NCBI RefSeq assembly: GCF_030372065.1
Contig: NZ_JAUDEA010000006.1
Coordinates: forward strand, 1-64,000
DNA length: 64,000 nucleotides
Reading direction: 5' to 3'
Source of the DNA: Thermophilibacter provencensis
GTDB taxonomy: Bacteria; Actinomycetota; Coriobacteriia; Coriobacteriales; Atopobiaceae
In this document: piece by piece, positions 33,862 through 42,791 of the stretch
Layout of the letters: every line of letters starts with the position of its first letter
How positions within the stretch are numbered: position 1 is the stretch's first letter
The notes under the pieces: model-generated
What the model was told of the DNA's origin: nothing
Databases searched by the model: none
What the model saw: the letters and a program-made list of their open reading frames with translations, nothing else
Made by a program: the position numbers and the translations under genes

Positions 33862-35844
33862 ATGGCCAAGCAGTTTCCAGCCCTCAACAGCCCCTTTAGC
33901 ATCGGAAAGGTGACCATCAAGAACCGCTTTGTGATGGCCCCCGTGACAACCGGCAGCTACCTCAACCCGGACGGGTCGTTCTCCCCCACCGGCATCGAGT
34001 ACTTCGTGCGGCGCGCACAGGGCGGCATGGGCCTGCTCCAGACGGGCGCCCTCACCACGGACACCGAGGTTGACGCCACCTCATCGCTCGGGGGCGCGTT
34101 CCGCACGAGCCCCGCAGCGTTTCTCGCGACCTCCGACGCCATGCTCAACCGGACCCGTGCCTACGGCGCAAAGTTCTTCGTGCAGCTGACGCTCGGGCTC
34201 GGACGCAACGCGCCCGGCCTCTACGGCCCCTCGGAAAACCCCGTCTTCGGCGCGCCCAACCTGACGTCGCCGGCGCTCACGGTCGACCAGATCCACCGCA
34301 AGGTCGAGCAGCTCGTGGAGGCGGCGGGCATTGCCAAGCAGGCCGGCTTTGACGGCGTCGAGGTGCACTCGATCCACTGGGGCTACCTGCTCGACCAGTT
34401 TGCCTCCGCGCTCACCAACCGACGCGAGGACGAGTACGGGGGCACCCTCGAGAACCGCCTGCGCGTGAACCGAGAGATCGTCGAGGGAATCAAACAGACG
34501 TGCGGCGAGGACTTCCCCGTGACCATGCGCCTGGGCCTCAAGTCCTACGCCAAGGGCTTCATGCAGGCGAGCTTTGACGGCGAGGGCGAGAAGTACCGCA
34601 CGCTCGAGGAGGGCGTGCGCATCTGCCAGCTGCTCGAGAGCTACGGCTATGACGCGCTGGACGTGGACACCGGCGTCTACGACTCGTTCTACTACGCGTG
34701 CCCGCCGATGTACCTGCCGCGCGGCTACATGGTCGAGCTTGCCGAGAAGGCCAAGGGGGCCGTGGGGATCCCCGTGATCGTGGGCTCGCGCATGGGCGAC
34801 GTCCACGTGGACGAGCAGGCCATCGAGGAGGGCAAGTTCGACGCCGTCGCGCTCGGCCGGCCCATGATGGCCGACCCGGACCTCCCGCGCAAGGTGCAGT
34901 CCGGACGCGCCGACAAGATCCGCCCGTGCATTGCGTGCAACCAGGGCTGCCTGGGACGGCTCTTCGGCGGCCTGCCGTGCGGCTGTGCGGTCAATCCCGA
35001 GGTGGGCCGCGAGGGCGAGGGCCCGCTCGCACCGGCGCCAACGAAGAAGCGCGTCGTGGTGGTCGGCGGCGGCGTGGCGGGCATGGAGGCTGCGCGCACC
35101 GCACGTCGCCGCGGGCACGACGTGACGCTCCTCGAGAGGACGGACGCGCTCGGCGGGCACCTGCTCACGGGCGGCGCGCATGACTTCAAGGTGGAGGTGC
35201 GCGAGCTCAACGCCTGGTACCAGGGCGAGCTTGCGGACCTTGGCGTGGACGTTCGGATGGGCATGGAGGCAACGCCGGAGCTCATCGACTCGCTCGGGCC
35301 GGACGCCGTCGTTCTCGCCGCGGGGTCGGTGCCGGTGATGCCCCCCATCGAGGGTACGGACAACCCCAAGTGCGTGGGCTGCGTGGACGCCCTGCGCAAC
35401 GAGGGCGCGCTCGGCCAGCATGTCGTGGTGGTCGGCGGCGGACTCGTGGGCTGCGAGCTCGCGCTCGACCTCATCAACAAGGGCCGCGAGGTGGAGATCG
35501 TGGAGGCGCTGCCGGCGATCCTCTCCTCCGGAATCCCCGTGCCGCTGCCCAACATGATGTACCTGAACGACGCCTTTGCCTATCACGGCACCCCCGTCCA
35601 CACGGGCGCCAAGATCGTGGCCGTTACCGATGAGGGGGCCGTGGTCGAGAGCGTCGAGGGCGGCGAGAGGAGCGTGCTGACGGCAGACTCCGTGGTCATT
35701 GCCGTGGGCTTCAAGCCGCGCGAGAGCATGGCGAGCGAGCTCGTTGGCCGCGGCTACGAGGTCTACGAGGTCGGCGACGGTCGCCAGGTGGGCAACATCC
35801 TCACGTCCATCTGGGACGCCTACGAGGTCGCGCACGCGCTGTAG
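33862..35844 (+). CDS. enoate reductase-type flavoenzyme (old yellow enzyme + FAD/NAD domain)
   Basis: The 660-residue protein joins an FMN-binding TIM barrel (residues 1-345, with RFVMAPVTTGSYLN, EVHSIHWGYLLDQFASALTN and RRED) to an FAD/NAD(P)-binding domain. Between them is the [4Fe-4S] motif CIACNQGCLGRLFGG plus CGC. The dinucleotide loops VVVVGGGVAGMEAARTA and VVVVGGGLVGCELALDL are intact. The layout is that of 2-enoate reductase, 2,4-dienoyl-CoA reductase and bile-acid BaiCD/BaiH enzymes, which reduce conjugated double bonds. Substrate is unknown. GGAGAGGAG precedes the ATG. Confidence 0.88.
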   Translation: MAKQFPALNSPFSIGKVTIKNRFVMAPVTTGSYLNPDGSFSPTGIEYFVRRAQGGMGLLQTGALTTDTEVDATSSLGGAFRTSPAAFLATSDAMLNRTRAYGAKFFVQLTLGLGRNAPGLYGPSENPVFGAPNLTSPALTVDQIHRKVEQLVEAAGIAKQAGFDGVEVHSIHWGYLLDQFASALTNRREDEYGGTLENRLRVNREIVEGIKQTCGEDFPVTMRLGLKSYAKGFMQASFDGEGEKYRTLEEGVRICQLLESYGYDALDVDTGVYDSFYYACPPMYLPRGYMVELAEKAKGAVGIPVIVGSRMGDVHVDEQAIEEGKFDAVALGRPMMADPDLPRKVQSGRADKIRPCIACNQGCLGRLFGGLPCGCAVNPEVGREGEGPLAPAPTKKRVVVVGGGVAGMEAARTARRRGHDVTLLERTDALGGHLLTGGAHDFKVEVRELNAWYQGELADLGVDVRMGMEATPELIDSLGPDAVVLAAGSVPVMPPIEGTDNPKCVGCVDALRNEGALGQHVVVVGGGLVGCELALDLINKGREVEIVEALPAILSSGIPVPLPNMMYLNDAFAYHGTPVHTGAKIVAVTDEGAVVESVEGGERSVLTADSVVIAVGFKPRESMASELVGRGYEVYEVGDGRQVGNILTSIWDAYEVAHAL

Positions 35845-35897
35845 GCGCATGGTATGTGACTCCGGGGCCGGCCTCGCGCTGGCCCCGGAGCCGGCGG

Positions 35898-36245
35898 CCC
35901 GGACATCCCCGACGCCGACGCCCCAGACCCCGGCGCACAAATCTGGATTTGAGCAAACACGGCGCTCAAAAGGCCGATTTGAGTACGTGCGCATCAACGA
36001 GAGGTCCTTCTCGCCCGCAAAGCCCCAGTTGGCGAGAAGGACCGTTGGGCTGAAACCCAGAAAACGAGCCCTCTGAGACACCCTCAACACCCAAATCGCC
36101 CATTTGAGCAACGGCATTACTCAAATGGGCGATTTGAGCGCCATAAGCTCGTTACGGAGACAGCCCCGTGACGACGCGACCGCCGCCTTAGGACACGCAC
36201 TGCGCCGCAGCAGAAGCACCATGCTTCGGAGGATAAGAAGGACGA
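35898..36245. repeat. repeat family C, copy 2 with inverted core
   Basis: Flanks (GCACAAATCTGGATTTGAGC, GCTCAAAAGGCCGATTTGAG, GGCATTACTCAAATGGG, then CTGCGCCGCAGCAG) match copy 1 in order and direction. The core between about 35985 and 36085, with hairpin arms at 36003-36015 and 36031-36043, matches copy 1 only when reverse-complemented. It fills the 406-base gap 35845-36250; no gene is seen there. Confidence 0.8.
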
Positions 36246-36250
36246 AGGTC

Positions 36251-36703
36251 CTAGCCCTCCGCGCGCACGCCAAGCTCGCGGCAGAGGATGCGCGCCGCGG
36301 CACCGGCGGCCAGTGCGCAGTGCGCCTGGCACTGGGAGACACGCTCCTCGCCCCACCACTCCATGCCGCGCGTGAGCACGCGACAGCAGGTCACGTGCTT
36401 GGCGGTACCGTCGCGAAAGGCATCGTGCAGCTCGGCGGCAAGGGGCTTGGCGCGCTCCTTGGTCTGCACCATAAGGCCGAGAAACGCCACGGCGCCGGCA
36501 AGCGCGCCGCAGATGCAGCCCGAGCCGCCAACGCCCGCGCCCATCCCGGCGCCCATCGCCACCACAGAGCGCGGGAAGTCCGGCTCAAAGGCGTCCCAGA
36601 GCGCCGCGATCACGGACTCGCCGCAGTTCATGTGATCGGGGCCCGGCCGGTTGAAGTCGCGCGCCGCGGCCTCCACGGCGGCAATGCTCACGCTCTCTTT
36701 CAT
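36251..36703 (-). CDS. C_GCAxxG_C_C family putative redox protein
   Basis: The 150-residue protein has the family cysteines: NCGES (Cys27), GSGCICGALAGAV (Cys63, Cys65), VTCCRVL and the C-terminal QCQAHCALAAG. Family members are small, anaerobe-enriched and often near redox or metal transport genes; function is unproven. ATG 36703 follows GAGGGGGAG; upstream in-frame sequence lacks support. Divergent from the dehydrogenase at 36789. Confidence 0.85.
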   Translation of the reverse strand: MKESVSIAAVEAAARDFNRPGPDHMNCGESVIAALWDAFEPDFPRSVVAMGAGMGAGVGGSGCICGALAGAVAFLGLMVQTKERAKPLAAELHDAFRDGTAKHVTCCRVLTRGMEWWGEERVSQCQAHCALAAGAAARILCRELGVRAEG

Positions 36704-36788
36704 GTCTCCCCCTCGCGTCGAAATCACGCTCATTCTAGCAAGGGTGTACATTGGGGACAGTCTCCAATTTGCTGACGAGGGAGAGGCC

Positions 36789-37772
36789 ATGAGGATCTTC
36801 GCGTACGCGCTGCGCCCCTATGATGAGCTTGGCTACCTTGACGCGCTGAGCCGCGAGCTGGGCTTTGACTACGACTGGACGCCGGACTACCCCACGCTCG
36901 AGAACGCGGGTCTCGCCGCCGGTGCGGACGGCGTGTGCATCATCACCAATCCCATGTCGCGCGAGCTGCTCTCCCGCTACCGCGCTCTCGGCGTGCACGG
37001 CCTCGCCACCCGCTCCATAGGCTTTGAGCACATCGACGTTGCCGCAGCTCGTGAGCTGGGCATACGCGTGGCGCACGCGGCCTACCCGCCCGAGGGCGTG
37101 GCCAACTTCACGATCATGCTCATGCTGATGGCGCTGAGAAAGGTCAAGCTCTTCATGGCCCAGGCTGCCGTCCAGAACTTTGACCTCGAGGGCAAGATCG
37201 GACGCGACCTCTCCAGCTGCACGGTGGGCGTGGTGGGAACGGGCGCGATCGGCGCCTGCGTGGTGCGCCACCTCCGAGGCTTTGGCTGCCGCGTGCTCGC
37301 CTGCGACCCCGTCGAGAAGGACGAACTGCGCGGCATGGCAACCTACGTGAGCCTGGGCGAGCTTCTTGCCTCGTCCGACGTGGTGACGCTGCACGCGCCG
37401 GGCCTGCCCGAGAACCACCACATGATCGGTGCGGCGGAGCTTGCCGCCATGCGGCGCGGAGCCATTCTCGTCAACGCGGCACGCGGGAGCCTCGTGGACA
37501 CCGAGGCGCTTCTCGGCGCGCTTGAGTCCGGACACCTGGGAGGGGCGGCGCTCGACACCATAGAGCACGAGCAGAACCTCTACTACCTCGACCGCAGCCT
37601 CGACGTGCTCCCCAACCGGGACCGGGCGGCGCTTTCGGCCCTTCCCAACGTGATCGTCTCGCCGCACATGGCCTTTTACACCAACGAGGACGTGGAGGGC
37701 ATGGTACGCAGCAACGTCGAGGCGCTCATGGCCTTTGCCGCGGGCAACGAAAACCCCTACGAGGTTCGCTGA
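36789..37772 (+). CDS. D-2-hydroxyacid dehydrogenase (probable D-lactate dehydrogenase)
   Basis: NAD-dependent reduction of pyruvate or another 2-oxoacid. The 327-residue protein has ATRSIGFEHIDVAAARELG, the NAD loop VGVVGTGAIGACVVRHL, the substrate/catalytic parts LHAPGLPENHHMIG, NAARGSLVDTEAL (Arg), LDTIEHEQN (Glu) and PHMAFYTNEDV (His). The wording GIRVAHAAYPPEGVANF is D-LDH/VanH-like. ATG 36789 has GGGAGAGG upstream. It fits a lactate-forming fermentation. Confidence 0.88.
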   Translation: MRIFAYALRPYDELGYLDALSRELGFDYDWTPDYPTLENAGLAAGADGVCIITNPMSRELLSRYRALGVHGLATRSIGFEHIDVAAARELGIRVAHAAYPPEGVANFTIMLMLMALRKVKLFMAQAAVQNFDLEGKIGRDLSSCTVGVVGTGAIGACVVRHLRGFGCRVLACDPVEKDELRGMATYVSLGELLASSDVVTLHAPGLPENHHMIGAAELAAMRRGAILVNAARGSLVDTEALLGALESGHLGGAALDTIEHEQNLYYLDRSLDVLPNRDRAALSALPNVIVSPHMAFYTNEDVEGMVRSNVEALMAFAAGNENPYEVR

Positions 37773-37837
37773 CCTCGGGACGCCCCGATACCCATCTGCA
37801 AGGCGGGACCCTTCCCGACACATTTTGCGGTGAAAGC

Positions 37838-37888
37838 GTCGGCCCGCGTCCCCACCTCAAGAACTGGGGACGCGGGCCGACGGTTTTT
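37838..37888 (+). terminator. intrinsic terminator with 17-bp perfect stem
   Basis: Arms GTCGGCCCGCGTCCCCA (37838-37854) and its complement (37865-37881), ten-base loop, then GGTTTTT. An outer pair, CCGACAC before and GTGTCGG after, extends it into a larger cruciform, so it may be a repeat-derived terminator. Confidence 0.9.
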
Positions 37889-37961
37889 CTCGGCAAAGTG
37901 TCGGAAACCGTCCCCGTTTCAGGGGGACAGAGGGGCGAAGGATGCGAGAAGAACCCGGCAC

Positions 37962-38522
37962 CTACTCCTCGTCGGGCTTCTCGGCCTTCTCGGGCTTCTC
38001 GGGCTTTGCGGCGGCGCCGGCCGCACGGCGGTTGCGCTGCTCGATCTCCTCGGCGGTGAGGACGTCCTCGATGCGCAGGTTGACGCCGGCCACCTCGAGG
38101 CCCGTCATGCCCGTGACCTGCTTGACCACGGCGTGCTTGACGTCCTCGAAGACCTGCGGGGCATACGCGCCGTACTCGATGAGCACGGAGATGTTCACGC
38201 GCACGGCGCTCTCCGGCGTCACCTCCACGGTCACGCCCTTGGTGGAGTCACTCGCGCCAAAGGCGTCCTGGACGCGGTTGAACCAGTTGCCCTTCATGCC
38301 CACCACGCCGGGCACCTCGCGCATGGCGATGGCCACGATCTTCTCGATGACGCCGTTGGAGAAGGTGAGCGAGTCCTCCGAGTCCACGTCCTCATCGTCT
38401 GTCGCCGCCTCGATGTCCTGCCCGACCTCGGGAGCCTCGGCGAGCGCGGTCTCCTCCACGACCTCGACCTGCTCGACCTGCTCGATTGCCTCGTCGGTTG
38501 CGGCAGTCTCGTTCTTGGTCAT
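37962..38522 (-). CDS. Asp23/Gls24 family envelope stress protein
   Basis: The 186-residue protein has an acidic N-terminal third, then the Asp23 core: SLTFSNGVIEKIVAIAMREV, PGVVGMKGN, VRVNISVLIEYGAYAPQ and KQVTGMTGLEVAGVNLRIEDV. The C-terminus is a KPEKPEKAEKPDEE tail. ATG 38522 has AGGAG upstream. In Staphylococcus Asp23 is tethered to the membrane by AmaP; here amaP and a DUF2273 gene precede it in the same leftward operon. Confidence 0.92.
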   Translation of the reverse strand: MTKNETAATDEAIEQVEQVEVVEETALAEAPEVGQDIEAATDDEDVDSEDSLTFSNGVIEKIVAIAMREVPGVVGMKGNWFNRVQDAFGASDSTKGVTVEVTPESAVRVNISVLIEYGAYAPQVFEDVKHAVVKQVTGMTGLEVAGVNLRIEDVLTAEEIEQRNRRAAGAAAKPEKPEKAEKPDEE

Positions 38523-38565
38523 CTCTCGCTCCTGTCCTCGGGCGCCCGCGGGGCGGGGCGCGACG

Positions 38566-38919
38566 CTACTGGTTGTTCCTGACAAAGATGTGACGCAGGG
38601 CGTTCACGATCTTGGGGTCCCCGTCGAGCACCTGGCCGGCGGCCACGCCCGCGATCACGAGCACGGCAATGACGAGCGTCCGCCAGAAGCCGATCGCAAA
38701 GAACACCACAGCGGCGAGAAGCCCTATCACGCCGCCCCAGAACGCCTTCTCGTGACCCGGGAAGGTCCGGCTCACCCACGCAGAGACGCAGTTCACGCCG
38801 TGGCGCACGGCATCGCCGGCGGAAGCCTCCGCCTCGTCCGGACGATGCTGCGCCTGGGACGACGGCTCGTCCTTCTCGCCCAGCTCGATCTTGGGCTTAG
38901 GGGTCTTCTCGTCTGCCAT
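38566..38919 (-). CDS. DUF2273-like small membrane protein of the Asp23/AmaP operon
   Basis: The 117-residue protein has a hydrophilic N-terminal half (KIELGEKDEPSSQAQ) and two adjacent helices (AFWGGVIGLLAAVVFFAIGF and TLVIAVLVIAGVAAGQVL). Small two-helix DUF2273 proteins regularly sit between amaP and asp23. Function beyond that association is unknown. It is three bases downstream of amaP. Confidence 0.8.
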   Translation of the reverse strand: MADEKTPKPKIELGEKDEPSSQAQHRPDEAEASAGDAVRHGVNCVSAWVSRTFPGHEKAFWGGVIGLLAAVVFFAIGFWRTLVIAVLVIAGVAAGQVLDGDPKIVNALRHIFVRNNQ

Positions 38920-38922
38920 GGC

Positions 38923-39579
38923 TTAGCCCTCCCTCGGGGTCTCGCGGGCGGAGCCCATGGAGACCGTGATCTCGCTCGTGGAGTCGGTCGCATCGGAGGC
39001 GGCGGGCACCGGGGCGGACGCGGGGCGAGCCTCGCCCTCCCCCTCGTCCGCGGCGGCAACCGTCACGGACTCCGGCTCGATGAACTCGAGGCTCACGTCC
39101 TCGACCTTGTCCCCGCAGACGGCGGCGAGGCCGTCCATGAGCTCCTCGTGCAGCTCGGCGCCCTTGACCACCACGTCGACCGTCTCGTGCGGAAGCACAC
39201 GAACGTGCACGCGGACGTGTCCGCGCTGCTTGGCATCCACGCGGACGCGCGCGGCGGTGCAGGAGCCGTCCGCCTCCACGATGTGGGAGGCCTGGGCGGC
39301 GATGGCGTCGCGCGTGACGGAGATGATGCCGCCGTCAACCGTGGCAATCTCGACGGTGCGCACCGTGCGGCGCGAGAAGAGCGCGCGGCAGAGCAGCACG
39401 AGCATCCCGAGGGCGCTCACGGCAAGGCAGACGAGCACCGCGATGACGTAGGGCTCGAGGTTGAAGAGCGCGGAGGCCTCCGTGGTCCAGGGGCCAAACC
39501 ACGTGAGCGCAAAGGCGGCGAGCGCCAGCGCGTTAGCAAGAACGAAGACGGCCATGCACAGGCGCTTGAGTCCACTCAT
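38923..39579 (-). CDS. amaP: AmaP, membrane anchor of Asp23
   Basis: The 218-residue protein has two N-terminal transmembrane helices (LCMAVFVLANALALAAFAL and VIAVLVCLAVSALGMLVLLC) and a cytoplasmic domain with VEIATVDGGIISVTRDAI and RVRVDAKQRGHVRVHVRVLP, as in AmaP proteins that recruit Asp23 to the membrane. An acidic, low-complexity tail follows. First gene of the amaP-DUF2273-asp23 unit. Confidence 0.85.
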   Translation of the reverse strand: MSGLKRLCMAVFVLANALALAAFALTWFGPWTTEASALFNLEPYVIAVLVCLAVSALGMLVLLCRALFSRRTVRTVEIATVDGGIISVTRDAIAAQASHIVEADGSCTAARVRVDAKQRGHVRVHVRVLPHETVDVVVKGAELHEELMDGLAAVCGDKVEDVSLEFIEPESVTVAAADEGEGEARPASAPVPAASDATDSTSEITVSMGSARETPREG

Positions 39580-39621
39580 GCGTATCTCCCATCGGGCGAC
39601 GGTCCCAACACGTCACGTACT

Positions 39622-41022
39622 CTAGGATACCCCTTGCCCCGGACAAGAACCCCGGCGGCGAGCAGATCGTCGGCGGCCGTCCGGACCAAGGACAACGCGC
39701 GCAAAGAGGATGCCCAGAGCGGCGGAGCTCACGGAGGCGAGAAGAATCGCGCACTTGGCGGCGATCGCGTCCTCGGGCGCCGCGAAGGCGAGACCCGTGA
39801 TGAGGATGGACATGGTAAAGCCGATGCCCCCCATGATGCCCACGCAGGCGACCTGCCCCCAGCCCATGCCGCGCGGCAGCCGCGCAAAGCCCAGGCGCAC
39901 GAGAAGGTAGGTCACGAGGATGATGCCGAGCGGCTTGCCCACGACAGCGCCCAGATAGACGCCGTGTGCCACCGGGCTGGCGAGAAGCGCGCCGAAGTTC
40001 TCGCCCACCAGGTGCAGCTCGGCGTTCACGAAGGCAAAGAGCGGCAGCACGCCGAAGTTCACGAACGTGGTGACGTAGCGCTCCGTGCGCTGCAGGGGCG
40101 GCGTGACGTGGTGCATCACGCGCTCCACGCGCCAGGCGCCGTCGGTGAAGTCGTGCTGGCCGAGGACATGGTGCTCGTCGTCGTAGGTGTCGCCGAGATC
40201 GTGCGCGCGGCGCTCGAGCCAGTCGCCGAGCTCGACGAGGCGCACGTCGGAGCGGCTCGGCAGCGCAAAGGCGAGGATGACGCCGGCGAGCGTGGCGTGG
40301 ATGCCGGAGTTGAACATGCAGGCCCAGAGCACCAGGCCCACGGCCACATACGGCCCCACCGAGTAGACGCGCGCCCGGTTGAGGGCGGCGAGCACGCCCA
40401 CGAGGGCGAGCGACGCGAGGCACCACGGCAGGTTGGGAACCTGGCCGTAGAAGAGGGCAATGACCACGATGGCGAGAATGTCGTCGGCGATGGCGAGCGT
40501 CTGGAAGAAGACCTTGGTCGCGGGCGAGATGCGGTCCCCCAGAAGCGACACCACGCCGAGCGCGAAGGCGATGTCGGTGGCGATGGGCACCGCCCAGCCC
40601 CCGGCGGGCCCTCCCTCGGCGAGGTTGAGGACCACGTAGATGAGCGCCGGCGCGCAGACGCCGCCCACCGCGGCGAGCATGGGCAGCATCGCCTGGCGGG
40701 GCCGGCGCAGCTGCCCCACGGTCATCTCGTACTTGAGCTCAATGCCCACGAGCAGGAAGAAGATGGCCATGAGGAAGTCGTTCACGAACTGCTCCACGCT
40801 GAGCGAGACCGTGAGGCGCCCCACCCCCACCTCGAGCGGCAGGGCAAGCAGGTACTCGACCCCCTCGTAGAGCGGGGTGTTGGCAACGACCAGGGCGAGA
40901 AGCGCCGCGGCCACCATGACGGCCGCCGCCACGGTGGAGCTGCCGGTCACCGTGCGCAGGGCGCTCCGGCGCTCAAGCCGGCGAATGACGGCGGGCTCAC
41001 GGAAGATGCTCGGACGCGTCAT
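39622..41022 (-). CDS. nhaA: Na+/H+ antiporter NhaA
   Basis: Twelve-helix antiporter that exports sodium for protons. Key residues are present: FFLLVGIELKYE, IATDIAFALGV (Asp150) and TLAIADDILAIVVIALFY (Asp180, Asp181, the E. coli Asp163/164 pair). At 466 residues it is longer than E. coli NhaA because of a hydrophilic loop around residues 285-325. Its start overlaps the stop of the DUF1836 gene (ATGA), so the two are translationally coupled. Confidence 0.94.
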   Translation of the reverse strand: MTRPSIFREPAVIRRLERRSALRTVTGSSTVAAAVMVAAALLALVVANTPLYEGVEYLLALPLEVGVGRLTVSLSVEQFVNDFLMAIFFLLVGIELKYEMTVGQLRRPRQAMLPMLAAVGGVCAPALIYVVLNLAEGGPAGGWAVPIATDIAFALGVVSLLGDRISPATKVFFQTLAIADDILAIVVIALFYGQVPNLPWCLASLALVGVLAALNRARVYSVGPYVAVGLVLWACMFNSGIHATLAGVILAFALPSRSDVRLVELGDWLERRAHDLGDTYDDEHHVLGQHDFTDGAWRVERVMHHVTPPLQRTERYVTTFVNFGVLPLFAFVNAELHLVGENFGALLASPVAHGVYLGAVVGKPLGIILVTYLLVRLGFARLPRGMGWGQVACVGIMGGIGFTMSILITGLAFAAPEDAIAAKCAILLASVSSAALGILFARVVLGPDGRRRSARRRGSCPGQGVS

Positions 41023-41624
41023 CGCCCGGTCGCCTCCTCGGAGGCGAGCAGGAGCGCCTGCTCCACGGCGACCTTGTCGGCCAGCGCCTCGGTGGCGGCC
41101 TGGAGCAGCCAGGCGAGCTCGGGGTCGGCCGGGTTCCCGTCACAATCAACGAGGGTGATGCCCGCGGCGGGCTCGTCGTCCTTCTCGCCGGGCGAGAAGC
41201 GCCGTGCGAGGGCGCCCTCGAGCGCGGCGCACGAGCTGTCGTAGAGCGCCTCGAGGTCGAGCTCGGAGGCCCAGATGAGCGCCGCGAGCTGGCTTACCTG
41301 TGCGATGGAGAAGACGCGCTTGAGCGCACAGACAAACAGCAGCGAGGCCACGTGGCGGCGCGTGTAGCGCTTCTTGCGCGGCGCCGGGATGACACCCTGC
41401 TTGACGTAGTTGTTGACCATCGAGCCCGTGACGAGGGTCTCGCCGGGGAGCTGCATGAACTCGAGCTCCTGCGAGACGAGCGTGAGGAGCTGGTCGAGGT
41501 AGAGCTCTATCCGGGGCATCTCCCGGATGCGCGAGATGTGCACCGAGCCCATGCGCTTCGCAAGCCGCTCCCGCTGGTCGGCGCTCACGCGCGCCGCGAC
41601 GATCGCCCTGTTCTTCTCCCCCAT
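41019..41624 (-). CDS. DUF1836 protein, MerR-like DNA-binding candidate
   Basis: The 201-residue protein has an N-terminal winged-helix-like region of the DUF1836 type: MPRIELYLDQLLTLVSQEL, LVTGSMVNNYVKQGVIPAP and KKRYTRRHVASLLFVCALK. I prefer ATG 41624 (GGAG nine bases upstream) to ATG 41633. It overlaps nhaA by ATGA, suggesting it regulates or senses conditions for the antiporter. Three RTCTAG boxes lie in the upstream intergenic stretch at 41660-41698. Confidence 0.8.
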   Translation of the reverse strand: MGEKNRAIVAARVSADQRERLAKRMGSVHISRIREMPRIELYLDQLLTLVSQELEFMQLPGETLVTGSMVNNYVKQGVIPAPRKKRYTRRHVASLLFVCALKRVFSIAQVSQLAALIWASELDLEALYDSSCAALEGALARRFSPGEKDDEPAAGITLVDCDGNPADPELAWLLQAATEALADKVAVEQALLLASEEATGR

Positions 41625-41749
41625 GCCGCCCATCTCCGATTTTTCTCCAGAAACGGATTATCTAGTATTCAAAACTACGTCTAGGGTCTATAGTCTAGCC
41701 AACATGATACCGACCGTGACGAGAGGCGTCACGTCATGAGGGGGAAACC

Positions 41750-42604
41750 ATGAACGAGCAGCGCATCGTCGTCATCACGGACTCCGGCACGGACACGCCG
41801 GCGGACTTTGCCGCCGCCCATGACGTGCGCGTGATCCCGCTGCGCATCAACTACTCCGACGGCTCCACGTACGAGAACGGCGTGGACATCACGGCCGAGG
41901 AGGTCGTCGAGCGCTTTGCGGAGGAGATTCCCACCACGTCGCTGCCCTCCCCCATGAAGGTCCGCGACACCCTCGAGCGGGCGCGCCGCGACGGCTACGT
42001 GGGCGCCGTCGTGGTGACCATCTCCTCGGGGCTCTCCGCCACCTTTGAGACCATCTCCATGGTGGCGCGTCAGATGGAGGACTTCCCCGTGGTGATGGTG
42101 GACACCAAGAGCATCGGCATCGCCGCCGGCTTTGTGGTCATGGAGGCCGTGAGGCAGATCGAGGCGGGCATGCCGCTCGAGCGCCTCGGCAGCGTCCTTG
42201 CGGCGGTGAGCGAGCGCGTGCGCGTGTTCTTCTCGGTACAGAAGCTGGACTTCCTGCGCAAGGGCGGCCGCATCAGCGAGGCCGTGTACCGCGTGGGATC
42301 CGTGCTCAACATCAAGCCGGTCCTCACCTGCAGCCCCGAGGGCAAGTACGTCATCGAGAAGAAGGCGCGCGGCTGGCAGCGGGCGCTGGAGACGCAGATC
42401 GCCCTCGTGGCCGAGCAGGCCGCGCGGTGGCCGCAGGTGCGCCTGGCCGTCTGCACGTACGACCCGCGCATACGAGAAGAGCTGGTGCTGCGACTGCGCG
42501 AGCGCATCGGCAACGCCGTCGAGATCCTGCAGACCGGCCTCTCGGCCGACCTTCTCGTCCACACCGGCCCCACCCTCGTGGGCATGGGCGTGATGGGGCT
42601 GTAG
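41750..42604 (+). CDS. DegV family fatty-acid-binding protein (FakB-like)
   Basis: The 284-residue protein opens IVVITDSGTDTPADFAAAH and has VVVTISSGLSATFE, VVMVDTKSIGIAAGFVVMEA, QKLDFLRKGGRIS and VLNIKPVL, the DegV/FakB lipid-binding signatures. FakB proteins present exogenous fatty acids to FakA kinase for phosphorylation. No fakA is nearby. Divergent from the DUF1836-nhaA pair. GAGGGGG precedes ATG 41750. Confidence 0.9.
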   Translation: MNEQRIVVITDSGTDTPADFAAAHDVRVIPLRINYSDGSTYENGVDITAEEVVERFAEEIPTTSLPSPMKVRDTLERARRDGYVGAVVVTISSGLSATFETISMVARQMEDFPVVMVDTKSIGIAAGFVVMEAVRQIEAGMPLERLGSVLAAVSERVRVFFSVQKLDFLRKGGRISEAVYRVGSVLNIKPVLTCSPEGKYVIEKKARGWQRALETQIALVAEQAARWPQVRLAVCTYDPRIREELVLRLRERIGNAVEILQTGLSADLLVHTGPTLVGMGVMGL

Positions 42605-42623
42605 CCTTCTGCTCCACCCGTCC

Positions 42624-42718
42624 GGCGTGGGCCGGCGGTAACATCCGGCGCTCAGACAGCTTCGCCGCAAAGGGCGCGGCTGCAGAACTCGCGGCGGACG
42701 TTACCGCCGGCCCACGCC
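42624..42718. repeat. palindromic element, family F, intergenic copy
   Basis: Perfect 19-base arms (42624-42642 and 42700-42718, GGCGTGGGCCGGCGGTAAC) around a 57-base loop whose sequence (CTCAGACAGCTTCGCCGC ... GCAGAACTCGCGGCGG) resembles the loop of the element inside the ATPase gene at 30253-30348. It lies between the convergent degV and mtnN genes. Confidence 0.8.
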
Positions 42719-42791
42719 TACTCGTTTGGGACAGAAGCGTTTGCACGCGCGCCTCGGCAGCCCCCTCTCGCCGGGGGGGCGGGCAGGTTGC

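Noticed and set aside
37942-41244. A 1100-codon open frame on the plus strand
   Set aside because: It runs antisense through asp23, DUF2273, amaP, nhaA and DUF1836, all of which have clear motifs. High GC suppresses stop codons; composition is histidine/arginine-rich and no domain is visible.
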